From assembly GCA_050744245.1 (NCBI GenBank), contig JBOGGX010000162.1, forward strand, positions 1 through 32,987: 32,987 nucleotides of DNA, read 5' to 3'. The position numbers and the translations under genes are program-made. The notes beneath the pieces were generated by a model, which did not search any database, was not told the DNA's origin, and saw only the letters and a program-made list of their open reading frames with translations. The stretch comes from JBOGGX01 sp050744245. GTDB taxonomy: Bacteria > Actinomycetota > Acidimicrobiia > Acidimicrobiales > JBOGGX01. Within the stretch, counting starts at the first letter, position 1; every line of letters starts with the position of its first letter. Shown here in pieces: positions 21,669-29,785 of this stretch.

Positions 21669-22919
21669 ATGCGCCCACCGTCGGTCGACGCCCTGGCCCG
21701 TTCGATCGCCGACGTCGACCTTCCCCACCCGCTCCTCGTCGATGCGGCTAGACGGGCCATCGCGGACGGCGATCCTTCGTCGGCGCGTGACCGGGCGGTG
21801 GCCGTCCGCCGGGCGCTGCTCGGTCCGGTGATCAACGCCTCCGGCGTCCTCCTGCACACCAACCTGGGACGGGCGCCCTTCGCCACCGCCCAGCCGGCCG
21901 GCTACACCAATCTCGAGCTCGACCTGGCGACCGGGCGCCGCGGGTCGCGGCGTGACCATGTCGGCGCGCTCCTGGCCACCGCGTGCGGGGCCGAGGCCGC
22001 GCTTGTCGTCAACAACGGGGCGGCCGCCGTGCTCCTGGTGCTGGCAGCCCTGGCCAGAGGCCGAGCAGTGGTCGTGTCCAGGGGCGAGCTGGTCGAGATC
22101 GGCGGAGGGTTTCGCGTGCCGGAGGTGATGGCCGAGTCCGGCGCCCGTCTGGTCGAGGTCGGGACCACGAACCGCACCCGGCGGGCGGACTACGAGACAG
22201 CGGTCGGCAACGAAGTCGACGTCGGTCTCGTACTCAAGGTCCACCAGTCGAACTACACGATCACCGGGTTCACCGAGGCGACCAGCGTCGCCGACGTGGT
22301 CGGGCTCGGCCCGCCGGTCGTCGTCGACCTCGGCTCCGGTTTGCTCGACGCGGCGTGCCCGTGGCTCACCGACGGTCCCCCCGCCTGGCTGCGTGATGAG
22401 CCGTCCGTGCGCCAGACCATCGACGCCGGCGCCGCCCTCGCCGTCTTCTCCGGCGACAAGCTGCTCGGCGGCCCGCAGGCCGGGATCATCGCCGGCCGCG
22501 CCGAGCTGATCGACCGATGCGCTCGCCACCCGCTCTACCGCGCCATGCGCCCGGGCGGGCTCGTGCTGCGGGCGCTGCAGGACGTGGCCCTGACCTACCT
22601 CGGCCGGGACGGCGACGCGCTTCCCTTCTGGCGCATGGCCACGACGCCCGTGGGGACGCTGTGGCGTCGGGCCGGGCGCTTGGCGGGGAACGGCTGGGAG
22701 CTGACCGAGACGCAGGCCGTCACCGGCGGGGGCACCCTGCCTGGCGTCGAGATCCCGTCCGCCGGGCTGGCTCATCCAGGCGACCTCACCGCCCGCCTGA
22801 GGGGCTACGACCCGCCGATCATCGCCCGCGTCGACGAGGGCCGGACAATCGTCGACCTGCGGACCGTCGACCCGGCCGACGATCCCGCCATCGAGGTCGC
22901 TCTGGCTCAGGTGGGATGA
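21669..22919 (+). CDS. selA: L-seryl-tRNA(Sec) selenium transferase
   Basis: 416 aa from ATG 21669. SelA is a PLP enzyme that converts Ser-tRNA(Sec) to Sec-tRNA(Sec) using selenophosphate. Family signatures are VINASGVLLHTNLGRAP, NNGAAAVLLVLAAL, RGELVEIGGGFRVPEVM, GTTNRTRRADYE, KVHQSNYTITGF, VVDLGSGLLD and the PLP-lysine region FSGDKLLGGPQAG (Lys264). It is slightly shorter than the ~450-465 aa of well-studied SelA proteins, with a short N-terminal domain. selB, selD and tRNA-Sec, which often lie nearby, are not in this window. Instead a GNAT gene follows 7 bp later. Confidence 0.92.
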   Translation: MRPPSVDALARSIADVDLPHPLLVDAARRAIADGDPSSARDRAVAVRRALLGPVINASGVLLHTNLGRAPFATAQPAGYTNLELDLATGRRGSRRDHVGALLATACGAEAALVVNNGAAAVLLVLAALARGRAVVVSRGELVEIGGGFRVPEVMAESGARLVEVGTTNRTRRADYETAVGNEVDVGLVLKVHQSNYTITGFTEATSVADVVGLGPPVVVDLGSGLLDAACPWLTDGPPAWLRDEPSVRQTIDAGAALAVFSGDKLLGGPQAGIIAGRAELIDRCARHPLYRAMRPGGLVLRALQDVALTYLGRDGDALPFWRMATTPVGTLWRRAGRLAGNGWELTETQAVTGGGTLPGVEIPSAGLAHPGDLTARLRGYDPPIIARVDEGRTIVDLRTVDPADDPAIEVALAQVG

Positions 22920-22926
22920 TCCACCG

Positions 22927-23784
22927 GTGGCGCCGGGGCTGATCGACGAGGCCTGGCGGCGGGCCGACGAGGCCGCCGCCGCGGGCGGCATCACGATCCG
23001 CACCCTCGACTCGATCAACGCGATCGCCGCCCTCGACGCCGTCTTCGCCCAGGTGTGGGGCTCGCGTGGCCATGCCTTCGTCCCCATCGAGCTCACCCAG
23101 GCCATGCGCTACGCAGGCAACTACGTGGTCGGTGCGTTCGCCGGCGAGCGCATGATCGGCGGCTCGGTCGGGTTCTTCGGCGAGCACGAGGGGCGACGCC
23201 ACCTCCACTCCCACATCACCGGCGTGCTCCCCGATCTCCAGGCCCGGGCGCTCGGCTACGCCATCAAGGTTCACCAACGGGCGTGGGCCCTCGAGGCCGG
23301 GCTCGACGAGGTCGTCTGGACCTACGACCCGCTGATCCGGCGCAACGCCTACTTCAACCTGTCGAAGCTCGGCGCCGAGGTCGTCGGCTACGAGCCCAAC
23401 TTCTACGGCGACGCCCTCGGCGACGACATCAACGCCGGCGACGAGTCCGACCGGGCGGTCGTGCGCTGGCCTATTGCGTCGGCGGGCGTTGCCGCTCGTC
23501 TGGCCGATCCGGGAGGGTCGGAGCGGCGGCTCGGGGGACGAGCCGACGCGGCCGTGATCCTCGACGACGGTCCGACCCCGCGGAAGGTGGGCGACGATCC
23601 CGGCCGACCGCTCTGCGCCTGGGTCCCGCCCGACATCGTCGCCATCCGCCGAAGCGACCCGGCCCTCGCCCTGGCCTGGCGGCGAGCCCTCCGGGCCACG
23701 CTGGGCGCGGCCGTGGCCGAAGGCTACGTTGCCGTCGACATGAGCCGCGACGGCTGGTACCGCCTCGAACGGCCGACGGCATGA
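22927..23784 (+). CDS. GNAT-family (COG3375-type) acetyltransferase
   Basis: 285 aa from GTG 22927, 7 bp after selA. The N-terminal part reads like a GNAT fold (AFVPIELTQAMRYAGNYVVG, MIGGSVGFFGEHEG, SHITGVLPDLQARALGYAIK, WTYDPLIRRNAYFNLSKLGA). This protein type is regularly encoded beside menC/N-acylamino-acid racemase genes, as here, where its stop overlaps the next ATG (ATGA). The coupled pair suggests a joint role in N-acyl amino acid or related metabolite chemistry. The substrate cannot be read from the sequence. The C-terminal ~110 residues are variable and Arg/Asp-rich. Confidence 0.8.
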   Translation: MAPGLIDEAWRRADEAAAAGGITIRTLDSINAIAALDAVFAQVWGSRGHAFVPIELTQAMRYAGNYVVGAFAGERMIGGSVGFFGEHEGRRHLHSHITGVLPDLQARALGYAIKVHQRAWALEAGLDEVVWTYDPLIRRNAYFNLSKLGAEVVGYEPNFYGDALGDDINAGDESDRAVVRWPIASAGVAARLADPGGSERRLGGRADAAVILDDGPTPRKVGDDPGRPLCAWVPPDIVAIRRSDPALALAWRRALRATLGAAVAEGYVAVDMSRDGWYRLERPTA

Positions 23785-24890
23785 AGCTGTCGGAGGTCGA
23801 GCTGCGCCGGGTTCGGCTGCCCCTCGTCGCCCCGTTCCGAACCTCGTTCGGCGTGCAGCACGAGCGGGACGCGCTGTTGGTCAAGGTGACCACACCCGAC
23901 GCCGAAGGGTGGGGCGAGTGCGTCGCCATGGAGGAGCCGCTCTACTCCGCCGAGTACGTCGATGGCGCCCAGGAGGTGATCAGGAGCTTCCTCCTGCCCA
24001 GGCTCTTCGCCGCCGACCCGTTGCACGCGTCCCGCGTCGCGCCGCTGCTCGCACCGGTGAAGGGCCATCCGATGGCCAGGGCCGCACTCGAGATGGCGGT
24101 GCTCGACGCCGAGCTGCGGGCCGCCGGGCGCTCCTTCGCCTCCCACCTCGGCGCCGTGCGCGACATGGTCGACTGCGGCGTCTCGGTCGGGATCATGGCC
24201 ACCGTGGCCGAGCTGCTCGACGTGGTCGACGGCTACCTGACCGACGGTTATCGGCGCATCAAGCTCAAGATCGAACCGGGGTGGGACCTCGAGCCGGTGG
24301 CCGCGGTACGGGAACGGTTCGGCGACGACCTGCTTCTCCAGGTCGACGCCAACTGCGCCTACACCCTCGGTGACGCACCCCGGCTGGCCGGGCTCGACCG
24401 CTTCGGCCTGCTGCTCATCGAACAGCCGCTGCCCGAGGACGACGTCGTCGGCCACGCCGAGCTGGCCAGGCGAGTGGCCACGCCGTTGTGCCTCGACGAG
24501 TCGATCACCTCGGCCCGGTCGGCGGCCGACGCCATCGCCCTCGGCGCCTGCTCGATCGTCAACGTGAAGCCGGGCCGGGTCGGTGGCTACCTCGAAGCAC
24601 GGCGGGTCCACGACGTGTGCGCCGCCCATCGGGTCCCGGTGTGGTGCGGGGGCATGCTCGAGACCGGCATCGGCCGGGCCGCCAACCTGGCCCTGGCCGC
24701 CCTGCCGAACTTCACCCTGCCGGGCGACACGTCGGCGTCCGATCGCTACTACCGCCGGGACATCACGCCGCCGTTCGTGCTCGACGACGGCCGCCTGCCC
24801 GTACCCACCGGTCCCGGGATAGGGGTGAGCCCGCTCACCGACGCGCTCGACGAGGTCACGACCTCGGTCGAGGTGGTGCGGGCGGGCTGA
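23781..24890 (+). CDS. menC: o-Succinylbenzoate synthase / N-acylamino acid racemase (enolase superfamily)
   Basis: 369 aa from ATG 23781, overlapping the GNAT stop. The barrel-catalytic residues of the MenC/NAAAR subgroup are all visible: K161 and K163 (RIKLKIEPGWD), metal ligands D189 (VDANCAY), E214 (LIEQPLPEDD) and D239 (CLDESI), and the second catalytic Lys263 (VNVKPGRVGGY). WCGGMLETGIGRAANLALA completes the active-site loop. The enzyme may make o-succinylbenzoate for menaquinone, racemise N-succinylamino acids, or do both. Pairing with the GNAT gene favours the N-acyl route, but no other men genes are here to decide. Confidence 0.88.
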   Translation: MKLSEVELRRVRLPLVAPFRTSFGVQHERDALLVKVTTPDAEGWGECVAMEEPLYSAEYVDGAQEVIRSFLLPRLFAADPLHASRVAPLLAPVKGHPMARAALEMAVLDAELRAAGRSFASHLGAVRDMVDCGVSVGIMATVAELLDVVDGYLTDGYRRIKLKIEPGWDLEPVAAVRERFGDDLLLQVDANCAYTLGDAPRLAGLDRFGLLLIEQPLPEDDVVGHAELARRVATPLCLDESITSARSAADAIALGACSIVNVKPGRVGGYLEARRVHDVCAAHRVPVWCGGMLETGIGRAANLALAALPNFTLPGDTSASDRYYRRDITPPFVLDDGRLPVPTGPGIGVSPLTDALDEVTTSVEVVRAG

Positions 24891-24899
24891 CCCGCCGAG

Positions 24900-25163
24900 C
24901 TACGACGCCCGGTCGGCCAGCAGCAGCTTGCGCTCGGTCTCGTTGAGCCCGCCCCAGATGCCGTGCGGCTCCTTGATGCGCAGGGCGTACTCGAGACAAG
25001 GATGGCGGACGGAGCACGTGGCGCAGATGGCCTTGGCCCGACGTTCGCGCTCGAGCCGTTCCTCTTTTCGCTCGAAGTGTGGCGGGGGAAAGAACACAAC
25101 GGCATGGGGTCCGCGGCAGGCGGCCCGCACCTGCCACTCGTCGTCGACGCGAAGTGCAGCCAA
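24900..25163 (-). CDS. whiB: WhiB-family Fe-S transcriptional regulator
   Basis: 87 aa from TTG 25163, chosen because a purine-rich GGGGGATAAGGG lies immediately upstream; TAGGGT at 25192-25187 could be its -10. The WhiB cysteines are C16, C47, C50 and C56 (AACRG; ICATCSVRHPC), which bind a redox-sensitive [4Fe-4S] cluster, followed by the GIWGG turn (68-72) and a basic C-terminal tail (NETERKLLL). WhiB proteins act with sigma factor region 4. It is convergent with menC (10-bp gap). In M. tuberculosis whiB4 lies beside the Get3-like gene pair, as this gene nearly does. Confidence 0.93.
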   Translation of the reverse strand: MAALRVDDEWQVRAACRGPHAVVFFPPPHFERKEERLERERRAKAICATCSVRHPCLEYALRIKEPHGIWGGLNETERKLLLADRAS

Positions 25164-25265
25164 ACCCTTATCCCCCTTTCGGGGCGGACCCTACAACTGC
25201 CGTTTTGGAGCGAACAAGGGGGAACAATCGCGAGCTTGAGACACACTCTCGCGAACGACTGCAGG

Positions 25266-26585
25266 TCAGGTGGGGTCGGTCGCCACCTCAGACGACGTCC
25301 CCGGCTCCGTCGGCTCGGGCGCCGGTCCGGATATGCCGGGGGCGGCGTTCGGGTCCCGATGGCTCCGCTCCCGGTAGTCCCGAGCCGCGCCTTCGAGCGG
25401 CTCGACCTCGAGCGCCAATCCGTCGATACCGGCGACGCGAACCTCGGCGCCGGCGTCGATCGGCGTGGCCCGGTTCGTCCTGGCCTTCCATGGTGCGCCG
25501 CGGACCGACACCACCCCGTCCGGATCGATCGCGGTCGACGCCAGGCCGAGCTCGCCGATCATCCACTCCCGGCCGATGGTCGCGGTCGAGAACCTCGATC
25601 GAGCGACCGCAGGGGCGGCGCCGATGAAGAAGATCAGGATGCCGACGATGCCGGTCCCCAGGGCGATCCAGGGCTGGGCCACGCCGTCGAAGAGCAGCAA
25701 CGATCCGCTGGCCACGGCGGCGGTGCCGACCCCCGTCCAGAAGCGTGGCATCCCGGCCTGGACGTCGACCGCGAAGCCGAACATCGAGACGACGAGCAGA
25801 CCGATGCCGACGGGGTTGGTGGGCAGCACGGCCAGCCCGTAGGAACCGAGCACGAAGAACACGGCGCCGGTGGCGCCGGCGATGCCGATGCCAGCGGTGT
25901 AGAGCTCGAACACGAGCAGGGCCATGCCGGCGATGAACAGGAGGTAGGCCACGGGCGGGCTGGCCACGGTGTGCATGAGCTGATCGAGCAGCGGCAGCTG
26001 GAAGAAGCGGGTCGGCGTGACCGGCTCGCGGCGGACCAGTTCGCCGTCCTCGACCTCCCGCACCTCGACCCCGGGCAGGTTGACGATGAGGTCGCCGAGC
26101 GTGGGCGCCTCGATGTCGGCCACGCCCGCCCCCGCGGCCTCCTCGTCGTCGAGCTCGCGGCCCCCGACCTCGACCACGGACCCGGGGGCCACGCCCGCGT
26201 GATCGGCCACCTCGACCAGCCGTCCGGCGCCCCCGAGGGCGACCGCGCCCGACGGACCGACCCACGTCGCCAGGGGTACCTCGGACCGCTCGAGGCGTGC
26301 GATCAGGCGATCGAACCGGTCGGCCTCGACGACCACCCCCCGGCTGTCGAGCTGGAGCACGAGGGCGATCGCACCCGCGTCGACGGCCCGGGTGAGCGAC
26401 GTGTCGATGAAGTCGACGAGCACAGGGTCGAGATAGCCGTCGACCTCGATCACGTCGACCGATGGCTCGGGGCCGCTCTGGGCGTGGTCGGCGCTGGCGT
26501 CCGCCGCGGCCGCGCTCACGCCCAACAGGCCGAGGCCGACGGCGGCGGTGGCGATGGCGGCGACCCGCCTCGCTAGTCTCCGCAC
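25266..26585 (-). CDS. NfeD-like membrane protein with degenerate ClpP-type domain
   Basis: 439 aa from GTG 26585, which gives a well-formed signal peptide (RRLARRVAAIATAAVGLGLL); ATG 26618 would add 11 residues and overlap the divergent ATPase gene. Residues about 40-190 resemble the periplasmic ClpP-like protease domain of long NfeD proteins (VDVIEVDGYLDPVLVDFI, ALVLQLDSRGVVVEA, PLATWVGPSGAVALGGAG). The catalytic Ser expected in the A-A-S-A-G motif appears to be Gly (ALGGAG). Several membrane helices follow (about 210-335), then a soluble NfeD/OB domain (EWMIGELGLASTAI, GAPWKARTN, VAGIDGLALEVEPL). NfeD proteins work with SPFH/stomatin proteins in membrane quality control. Confidence 0.82.
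   Translation of the reverse strand: MRRLARRVAAIATAAVGLGLLGVSAAAADASADHAQSGPEPSVDVIEVDGYLDPVLVDFIDTSLTRAVDAGAIALVLQLDSRGVVVEADRFDRLIARLERSEVPLATWVGPSGAVALGGAGRLVEVADHAGVAPGSVVEVGGRELDDEEAAGAGVADIEAPTLGDLIVNLPGVEVREVEDGELVRREPVTPTRFFQLPLLDQLMHTVASPPVAYLLFIAGMALLVFELYTAGIGIAGATGAVFFVLGSYGLAVLPTNPVGIGLLVVSMFGFAVDVQAGMPRFWTGVGTAAVASGSLLLFDGVAQPWIALGTGIVGILIFFIGAAPAVARSRFSTATIGREWMIGELGLASTAIDPDGVVSVRGAPWKARTNRATPIDAGAEVRVAGIDGLALEVEPLEGAARDYRERSHRDPNAAPGISGPAPEPTEPGTSSEVATDPT
26574..26579 (+). promoter_or_regulatory. -10 box (TAGTCT) for the Get3-like pair
   Basis: TAGTCT ends 11 nt before the GTG at 26591, so the transcript would be leaderless or nearly so. It lies inside the first codons of the divergent NfeD-like gene. 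Confidence 0.35.
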
Positions 26586-26590
26586 GTTCG

Positions 26591-27544
26591 GTGAACCCTG
26601 ACCAGTTCTTCTCCGCATCCCGGGTCGTCATCGTGGCCGGCAAGGGCGGCGTCGGCAAAACCACCGTCACCGCCAGCACGGCGCGGGCCGCCGCGCTCTG
26701 CGGTTTCCGTCCGCTGATCATCGAGGTCGAGGCGGGCAGCGGCCTGGCCGCGGTTTTCGGCCGGGAGCCGCTCACCTACGACGAGGTCGAGCTGGACCCG
26801 GGCGCCGACGGTCGGGCGGCCATCCGCGGCCGGACCATCACGCCGGACGACGCCCTGACGGAGTACCTCCATGCCCACGGCCTGGCCAGGATCTCCCGTC
26901 GGCTGGTGGCCAGCGGCGCCCTCGACGTGGTCGCCACCGCGGCGCCCGGCATCCGCGACATCCTGGTCCTGGGCAAGGTCAAGCAGCTCGAGCGGGCGGG
27001 GGCGGCCGACCTCATCATCCTCGACGCTCCGGCCGCCGGCCATGCCGTCACGTTTCTTCTCGCGGCTCGCGGCCTGGTCGACGCGGCCAGGAGCGGGCCG
27101 ATCGCGACCCAGGCCAGGGAGGTCCTCGAGATGCTCACCGACTCGGAGCGTTGCCGGGTCACGCTCGTGACCCTGGCGGAAGAGACGCCGGTGAACGAGG
27201 TGATCGACACCGCGTTCCATCTCGAGGACCGGGTCGGCGTCGCCCTCGGGCCGGTGGTGGTCAACGGACTATACGAGGAGCTGCCCGGTCTGAGCGTCGC
27301 CCCGGGGCAGGCCGCGGTCCGGGCCGGCCGACGACTGGGACGGGCGGCGACGTCGGCCCTGGCGGAGGCGGCCGGGTTCCGACGAGACCGTATCGCCCTG
27401 CAGGAGGAGCAGGTCGATCGCCTGGCCGCCCGCCTCCCGCTCCCCCAGCTGCACCTGCCCTACGTGTTCACCCCCGACATCGACGCCGACGACGTCGACC
27501 GGTTGGCCCGGTCGCTGCTCGACGGGATCGGGCGACTGGAGTGA
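26591..27544 (+). CDS. Get3/ArsA-like ATPase 1 (Rv3679-type)
   Basis: 317 aa from GTG 26591. The deviant Walker A is intact, with the signature Lys K18 and P-loop Lys K23 (AGKGGVGKTT, 16-25). Further features are IIEVEAGSGLAAVFG, an EYLHAHGLARISRRL segment, DLIILDAPAAGHAVTFL (switch region) and a C-terminal domain ending LARSLLDGIGRL. It pairs with the next gene through a GTGA overlap, as Rv3679/Rv3680 do in M. tuberculosis, where the products form a heteromeric ArsA/Get3-like ATPase implicated in cell-envelope stress tolerance. No arsB-type channel is present, so arsenite efflux is unlikely. It is divergent from the NfeD-like gene with a few bp between starts. Confidence 0.88.
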   Translation: MNPDQFFSASRVVIVAGKGGVGKTTVTASTARAAALCGFRPLIIEVEAGSGLAAVFGREPLTYDEVELDPGADGRAAIRGRTITPDDALTEYLHAHGLARISRRLVASGALDVVATAAPGIRDILVLGKVKQLERAGAADLIILDAPAAGHAVTFLLAARGLVDAARSGPIATQAREVLEMLTDSERCRVTLVTLAEETPVNEVIDTAFHLEDRVGVALGPVVVNGLYEELPGLSVAPGQAAVRAGRRLGRAATSALAEAAGFRRDRIALQEEQVDRLAARLPLPQLHLPYVFTPDIDADDVDRLARSLLDGIGRLE

Positions 27545-28656
27545 CAGGTGTGAGTGGTCTCGACGAGGTCGTCGCCGGGGCCGCGATCGTCGTGTGCACC
27601 GGCACCGGCGGCGTGGGCAAGACGACGGTCACGGCCGCAGTCGGGCTGGAGGCGGCGCGACGGGGGCGACGGACGGTGGTGGTCACCATCGACCCGGCCA
27701 AGCGGCTGGCCGACGCCATGGGCATCGGGGACCTGACCGACACGCCCCGCAGGATCGATGGGCCGGGGCCGGGCGAGCTGTGGGCCACGATGCTCGACAC
27801 CAAGAGCACCTTCGACGCCGTGGTGAGGAAGTACGCCGCCGACGCCGAGCAGGTCGACCGGATCCTGTCCAACCGCTTCTACCGCAACATCTCGGTAACG
27901 CTGTCGGGCACGCAGGAGTACATGGCGATGGAGAAGCTCTACGAGCTCCACCACGAGTCCGAGTTCGACCTGGTCGTCGTCGACACGCCGCCGACCCGCC
28001 ACGCCCTCGACTTCATCGACGCCCCCCGGCGGTTGACCCGATTCCTCGACCATCGCCTCTACCGGCTGCTGATGGCGCCCACGAGGGGGATCGTCCGGGC
28101 CGTCAACGTCGCCGCCCAGGCGTTTCTGCGCACCGTTTCGAAGGTGGTCGGCGGCGAGGTGATCGAGGACGCCATCGGCTTCTTCCAGGCATTCCACGGG
28201 ATGGAGGAGGGCGTCCGGCAGCGGGCGGAGGCCGTGGTCGAGCTGCTGTCAGCCGACGAGACCGCGTTCGTGCTGGTGGCGTCGCCCCACCGCGACACGG
28301 TGAGCGAGGCCAGCTTCTTCGCCGTCCGCCTCCGGGAGGCGGGCATCGCGGTGCGCGCGCTGGTGGTCAACCGCATGCACCCGCGGTTCGGCTCGGACCC
28401 CGGTGGCGGGTCGCAGCCCGAGCTCGAGCTCGACGAGTCGCTGGTCGATTCGCTGGACGGCAGCCCGCTCGGCGACCACTACCGCAACCTGGCCGAGTTC
28501 CGGTTGGTGGCGGCCAAGGAGGCCGATCACCTGGAGCAGTTGCGGGCGTTGGTCGCGCCGGCGCCCACGGTTCGGGTGCCGTTCCTACCGAGCGACGTCC
28601 ACGACCTCGATGGACTGGCCGCCCTCGGTCGTTACCTGTTCACTCGCCCGGACTGA
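27541..28656 (+). CDS. Get3/ArsA-like ATPase 2 (Rv3680-type)
   Basis: 371 aa from GTG 27541, overlapping the previous stop (GTGA). The P-loop reads CTGTGGVGKTT: the P-loop Lys27 is kept, but the intermonomer signature Lys is Thr22, so it differs from its partner and from canonical Get3. Other motifs are TIDPAKRLADAMG, DLVVVDTPPTRHALDF, DHRLYRLLMAPTRG and VLVASPHRDTVSEASFF, typical of ArsA/Get3 ATPases with the helical client-binding subdomain. With the preceding gene it probably forms an asymmetric dimer in which only one subunit supplies the signature Lys. It overlaps the convergent STAS gene by 17 nt. Confidence 0.88.
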   Translation: MTGVSGLDEVVAGAAIVVCTGTGGVGKTTVTAAVGLEAARRGRRTVVVTIDPAKRLADAMGIGDLTDTPRRIDGPGPGELWATMLDTKSTFDAVVRKYAADAEQVDRILSNRFYRNISVTLSGTQEYMAMEKLYELHHESEFDLVVVDTPPTRHALDFIDAPRRLTRFLDHRLYRLLMAPTRGIVRAVNVAAQAFLRTVSKVVGGEVIEDAIGFFQAFHGMEEGVRQRAEAVVELLSADETAFVLVASPHRDTVSEASFFAVRLREAGIAVRALVVNRMHPRFGSDPGGGSQPELELDESLVDSLDGSPLGDHYRNLAEFRLVAAKEADHLEQLRALVAPAPTVRVPFLPSDVHDLDGLAALGRYLFTRPD

Positions 28657-28984
28657 CCAGGGCCCCGGCCGCCTCCTCGACGGTGGCGGTCACGGGAACG
28701 ATCCGGTCGAAGCCGGTCGTGTGCAGGAGGCGGGTCAAGGTCGGGCGGCTGCAGGCGACGGCGACGTCGCCGCCCGCCTCACGAGCCCGCCGGATGCCGC
28801 CGATGAGCGCTCCGAGGCCCGCCGAGTCCATGAACGGCACGTCGCTCAGGTCGATGAGCAGGCGAGGGGATGCGGCCAGCTCGGCCAGCGACTCCCTGAA
28901 CTGCGACACCGTGTAGGCGTCGAGCTCACCCACGGGACGGCAGACCACGTACTCGGCGCCCTCCTCGACTCGGATCTCCAGCAC
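28640..28984 (-). CDS. STAS-domain anti-sigma factor antagonist (SpoIIAA/RsbV-like)
   Basis: 114 aa from GTG 28984, chosen because GAGGAGG lies 6 nt upstream; an upstream extension to 29032 lacks family similarity. The whole protein is one STAS domain: CRPVGELDAYTVSQFRESL, LLIDLSDVPFMDSAGLGALI with the Asp-Ser phosphorylation site, and GGDVAVACSRPTLTRLLHTT. Such proteins free a sigma factor by binding its anti-sigma kinase unless phosphorylated, and PP2C phosphatases such as the one at 6967-8808 reactivate them. No kinase or sigma gene is adjacent, so the partner assignment is open. Its 3' end overlaps the convergent ATPase gene by 17 nt. Confidence 0.88.
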   Translation of the reverse strand: MLEIRVEEGAEYVVCRPVGELDAYTVSQFRESLAELAASPRLLIDLSDVPFMDSAGLGALIGGIRRAREAGGDVAVACSRPTLTRLLHTTGFDRIVPVTATVEEAAGALVSPGE

Positions 28985-29091
28985 GCATCCTCCTCGGTCG
29001 GGCGCGCCCGCCCGATGGTAGCCAAGGGTCACCCGACCGCTTGCGTCCGACGCCGCCGGGACGGTGGTGGTTCCGCTCGAGAGGGCGGCAC

Positions 29092-29097
29092 TACCCT
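29092..29097 (+). promoter_or_regulatory. -10 box (TACCCT) of the receiver-domain gene
   Basis: TACCCT ends 9 nt before the GTG at 29107, matching the leaderless pattern of this window. There is no Shine-Dalgarno between it and the start. Confidence 0.35.
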
Positions 29098-29106
29098 TCC
29101 CCGCCC

Positions 29107-29526
29107 GTGGGCCACGTGCTGGTTGCGACCGACGCCGACTGGGTGTTCGACGAGGTCGAGGCGGCCCTGGCCGGTCCCGACATGGAGGCGCGCCGGGTGC
29201 ACGAGGGGCGGGAGGTGCTGCCCGCGATCTACGGCGACCGGCCCGACCTGGTCGTGCTCGACCTCCAGATCGGGAACATGGGCGGCATGGCCACCTGCCT
29301 GAACATCCGCCTCGAGGAGGGCGCCGGCCGGCTCCCGCACGTCCCTGTCCTGATGCTCCTCGACCGCGAGGCCGACGTGTTCCTCGCCCGCCGGTCGTCC
29401 GCCGACGGCTGGCTCATCAAGCCGATCGACGCGTTCACGCTCCGACGGGCGGCCAACGCGCTGCTCGCGGGCGGGAACTACACCGAAGGCGTGCCGGCGG
29501 ACGCGGGCGAGCCCCTCCTGTCCTGA
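29107..29526 (+). CDS. Single-domain response regulator (receiver only)
   Basis: 139 aa from GTG 29107, probably leaderless. It is one CheY-like receiver domain: HVLVATDADWVFDEVEAAL with acidic residues at 9 and 11, the phospho-acceptor D52 (LVVLDLQIGNMGG) and Lys105 (GWLIKPIDAF). No DNA-binding or enzymatic output domain follows, and the tail after residue 120 is short and unstructured. It would act by protein-protein contact or as a phosphate sink. No cognate kinase is in the window. The STAS gene is divergent, 122 bp away, and could belong to the same signalling circuit. Confidence 0.85.
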   Translation: MGHVLVATDADWVFDEVEAALAGPDMEARRVHEGREVLPAIYGDRPDLVVLDLQIGNMGGMATCLNIRLEEGAGRLPHVPVLMLLDREADVFLARRSSADGWLIKPIDAFTLRRAANALLAGGNYTEGVPADAGEPLLS

Positions 29527-29690
29527 CCGCCGCCCGCGACCTCGACCTCGGGGGGCGCGGGCAGGCGGGGCGGGCAGGTTTGCGCGCCTGACCACCGTGC
29601 GGGTGGTGGAGCGCGACAACCTCGACGAGGCCCGCGGATCAGGACCCCGACATCGTGCTCCAGCAGCGTCGACCGGTGCGACCCACCGGC

Positions 29691-29696
29691 TAGAGT
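29691..29696 (+). promoter_or_regulatory. -10 box (TAGAGT) for tRNA-Pro
   Basis: TAGAGT lies 12 nt before the mature tRNA 5' end, with a weak TCGACC -35 candidate around 29669. The rest of 29527-29708 holds GC-rich spacer in which I see no gene. Confidence 0.4.
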
Positions 29697-29708
29697 CGAC
29701 CGTTCCAT

Positions 29709-29785
29709 CGGGGAGTGGCGCAGTTTGGCAGCGCACTGCGTTCGGGACGCAGAGGTCGTGGGTTCAAATCCCGCCTCCCCGACCA
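29709..29785 (+). tRNA. tRNA-Pro (anticodon CGG), CCA encoded
   Basis: The acceptor stem CGGGGAG (29709-29715) pairs with CTCCCCG (29775-29781), followed by discriminator A and an encoded CCA (29783-29785). The D arm is GGCGCAGTTTGGCAGCGC, the anticodon stem-loop CTGCGTTCGGGACGCAG with anticodon CGG, and the T arm GTGGGTTCAAATCCCGC. It reads codon CCG. The last 22 bases overlap the frame of an integrase pseudogene on the other strand, so the 3' end is a likely integration site. Confidence 0.97.
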
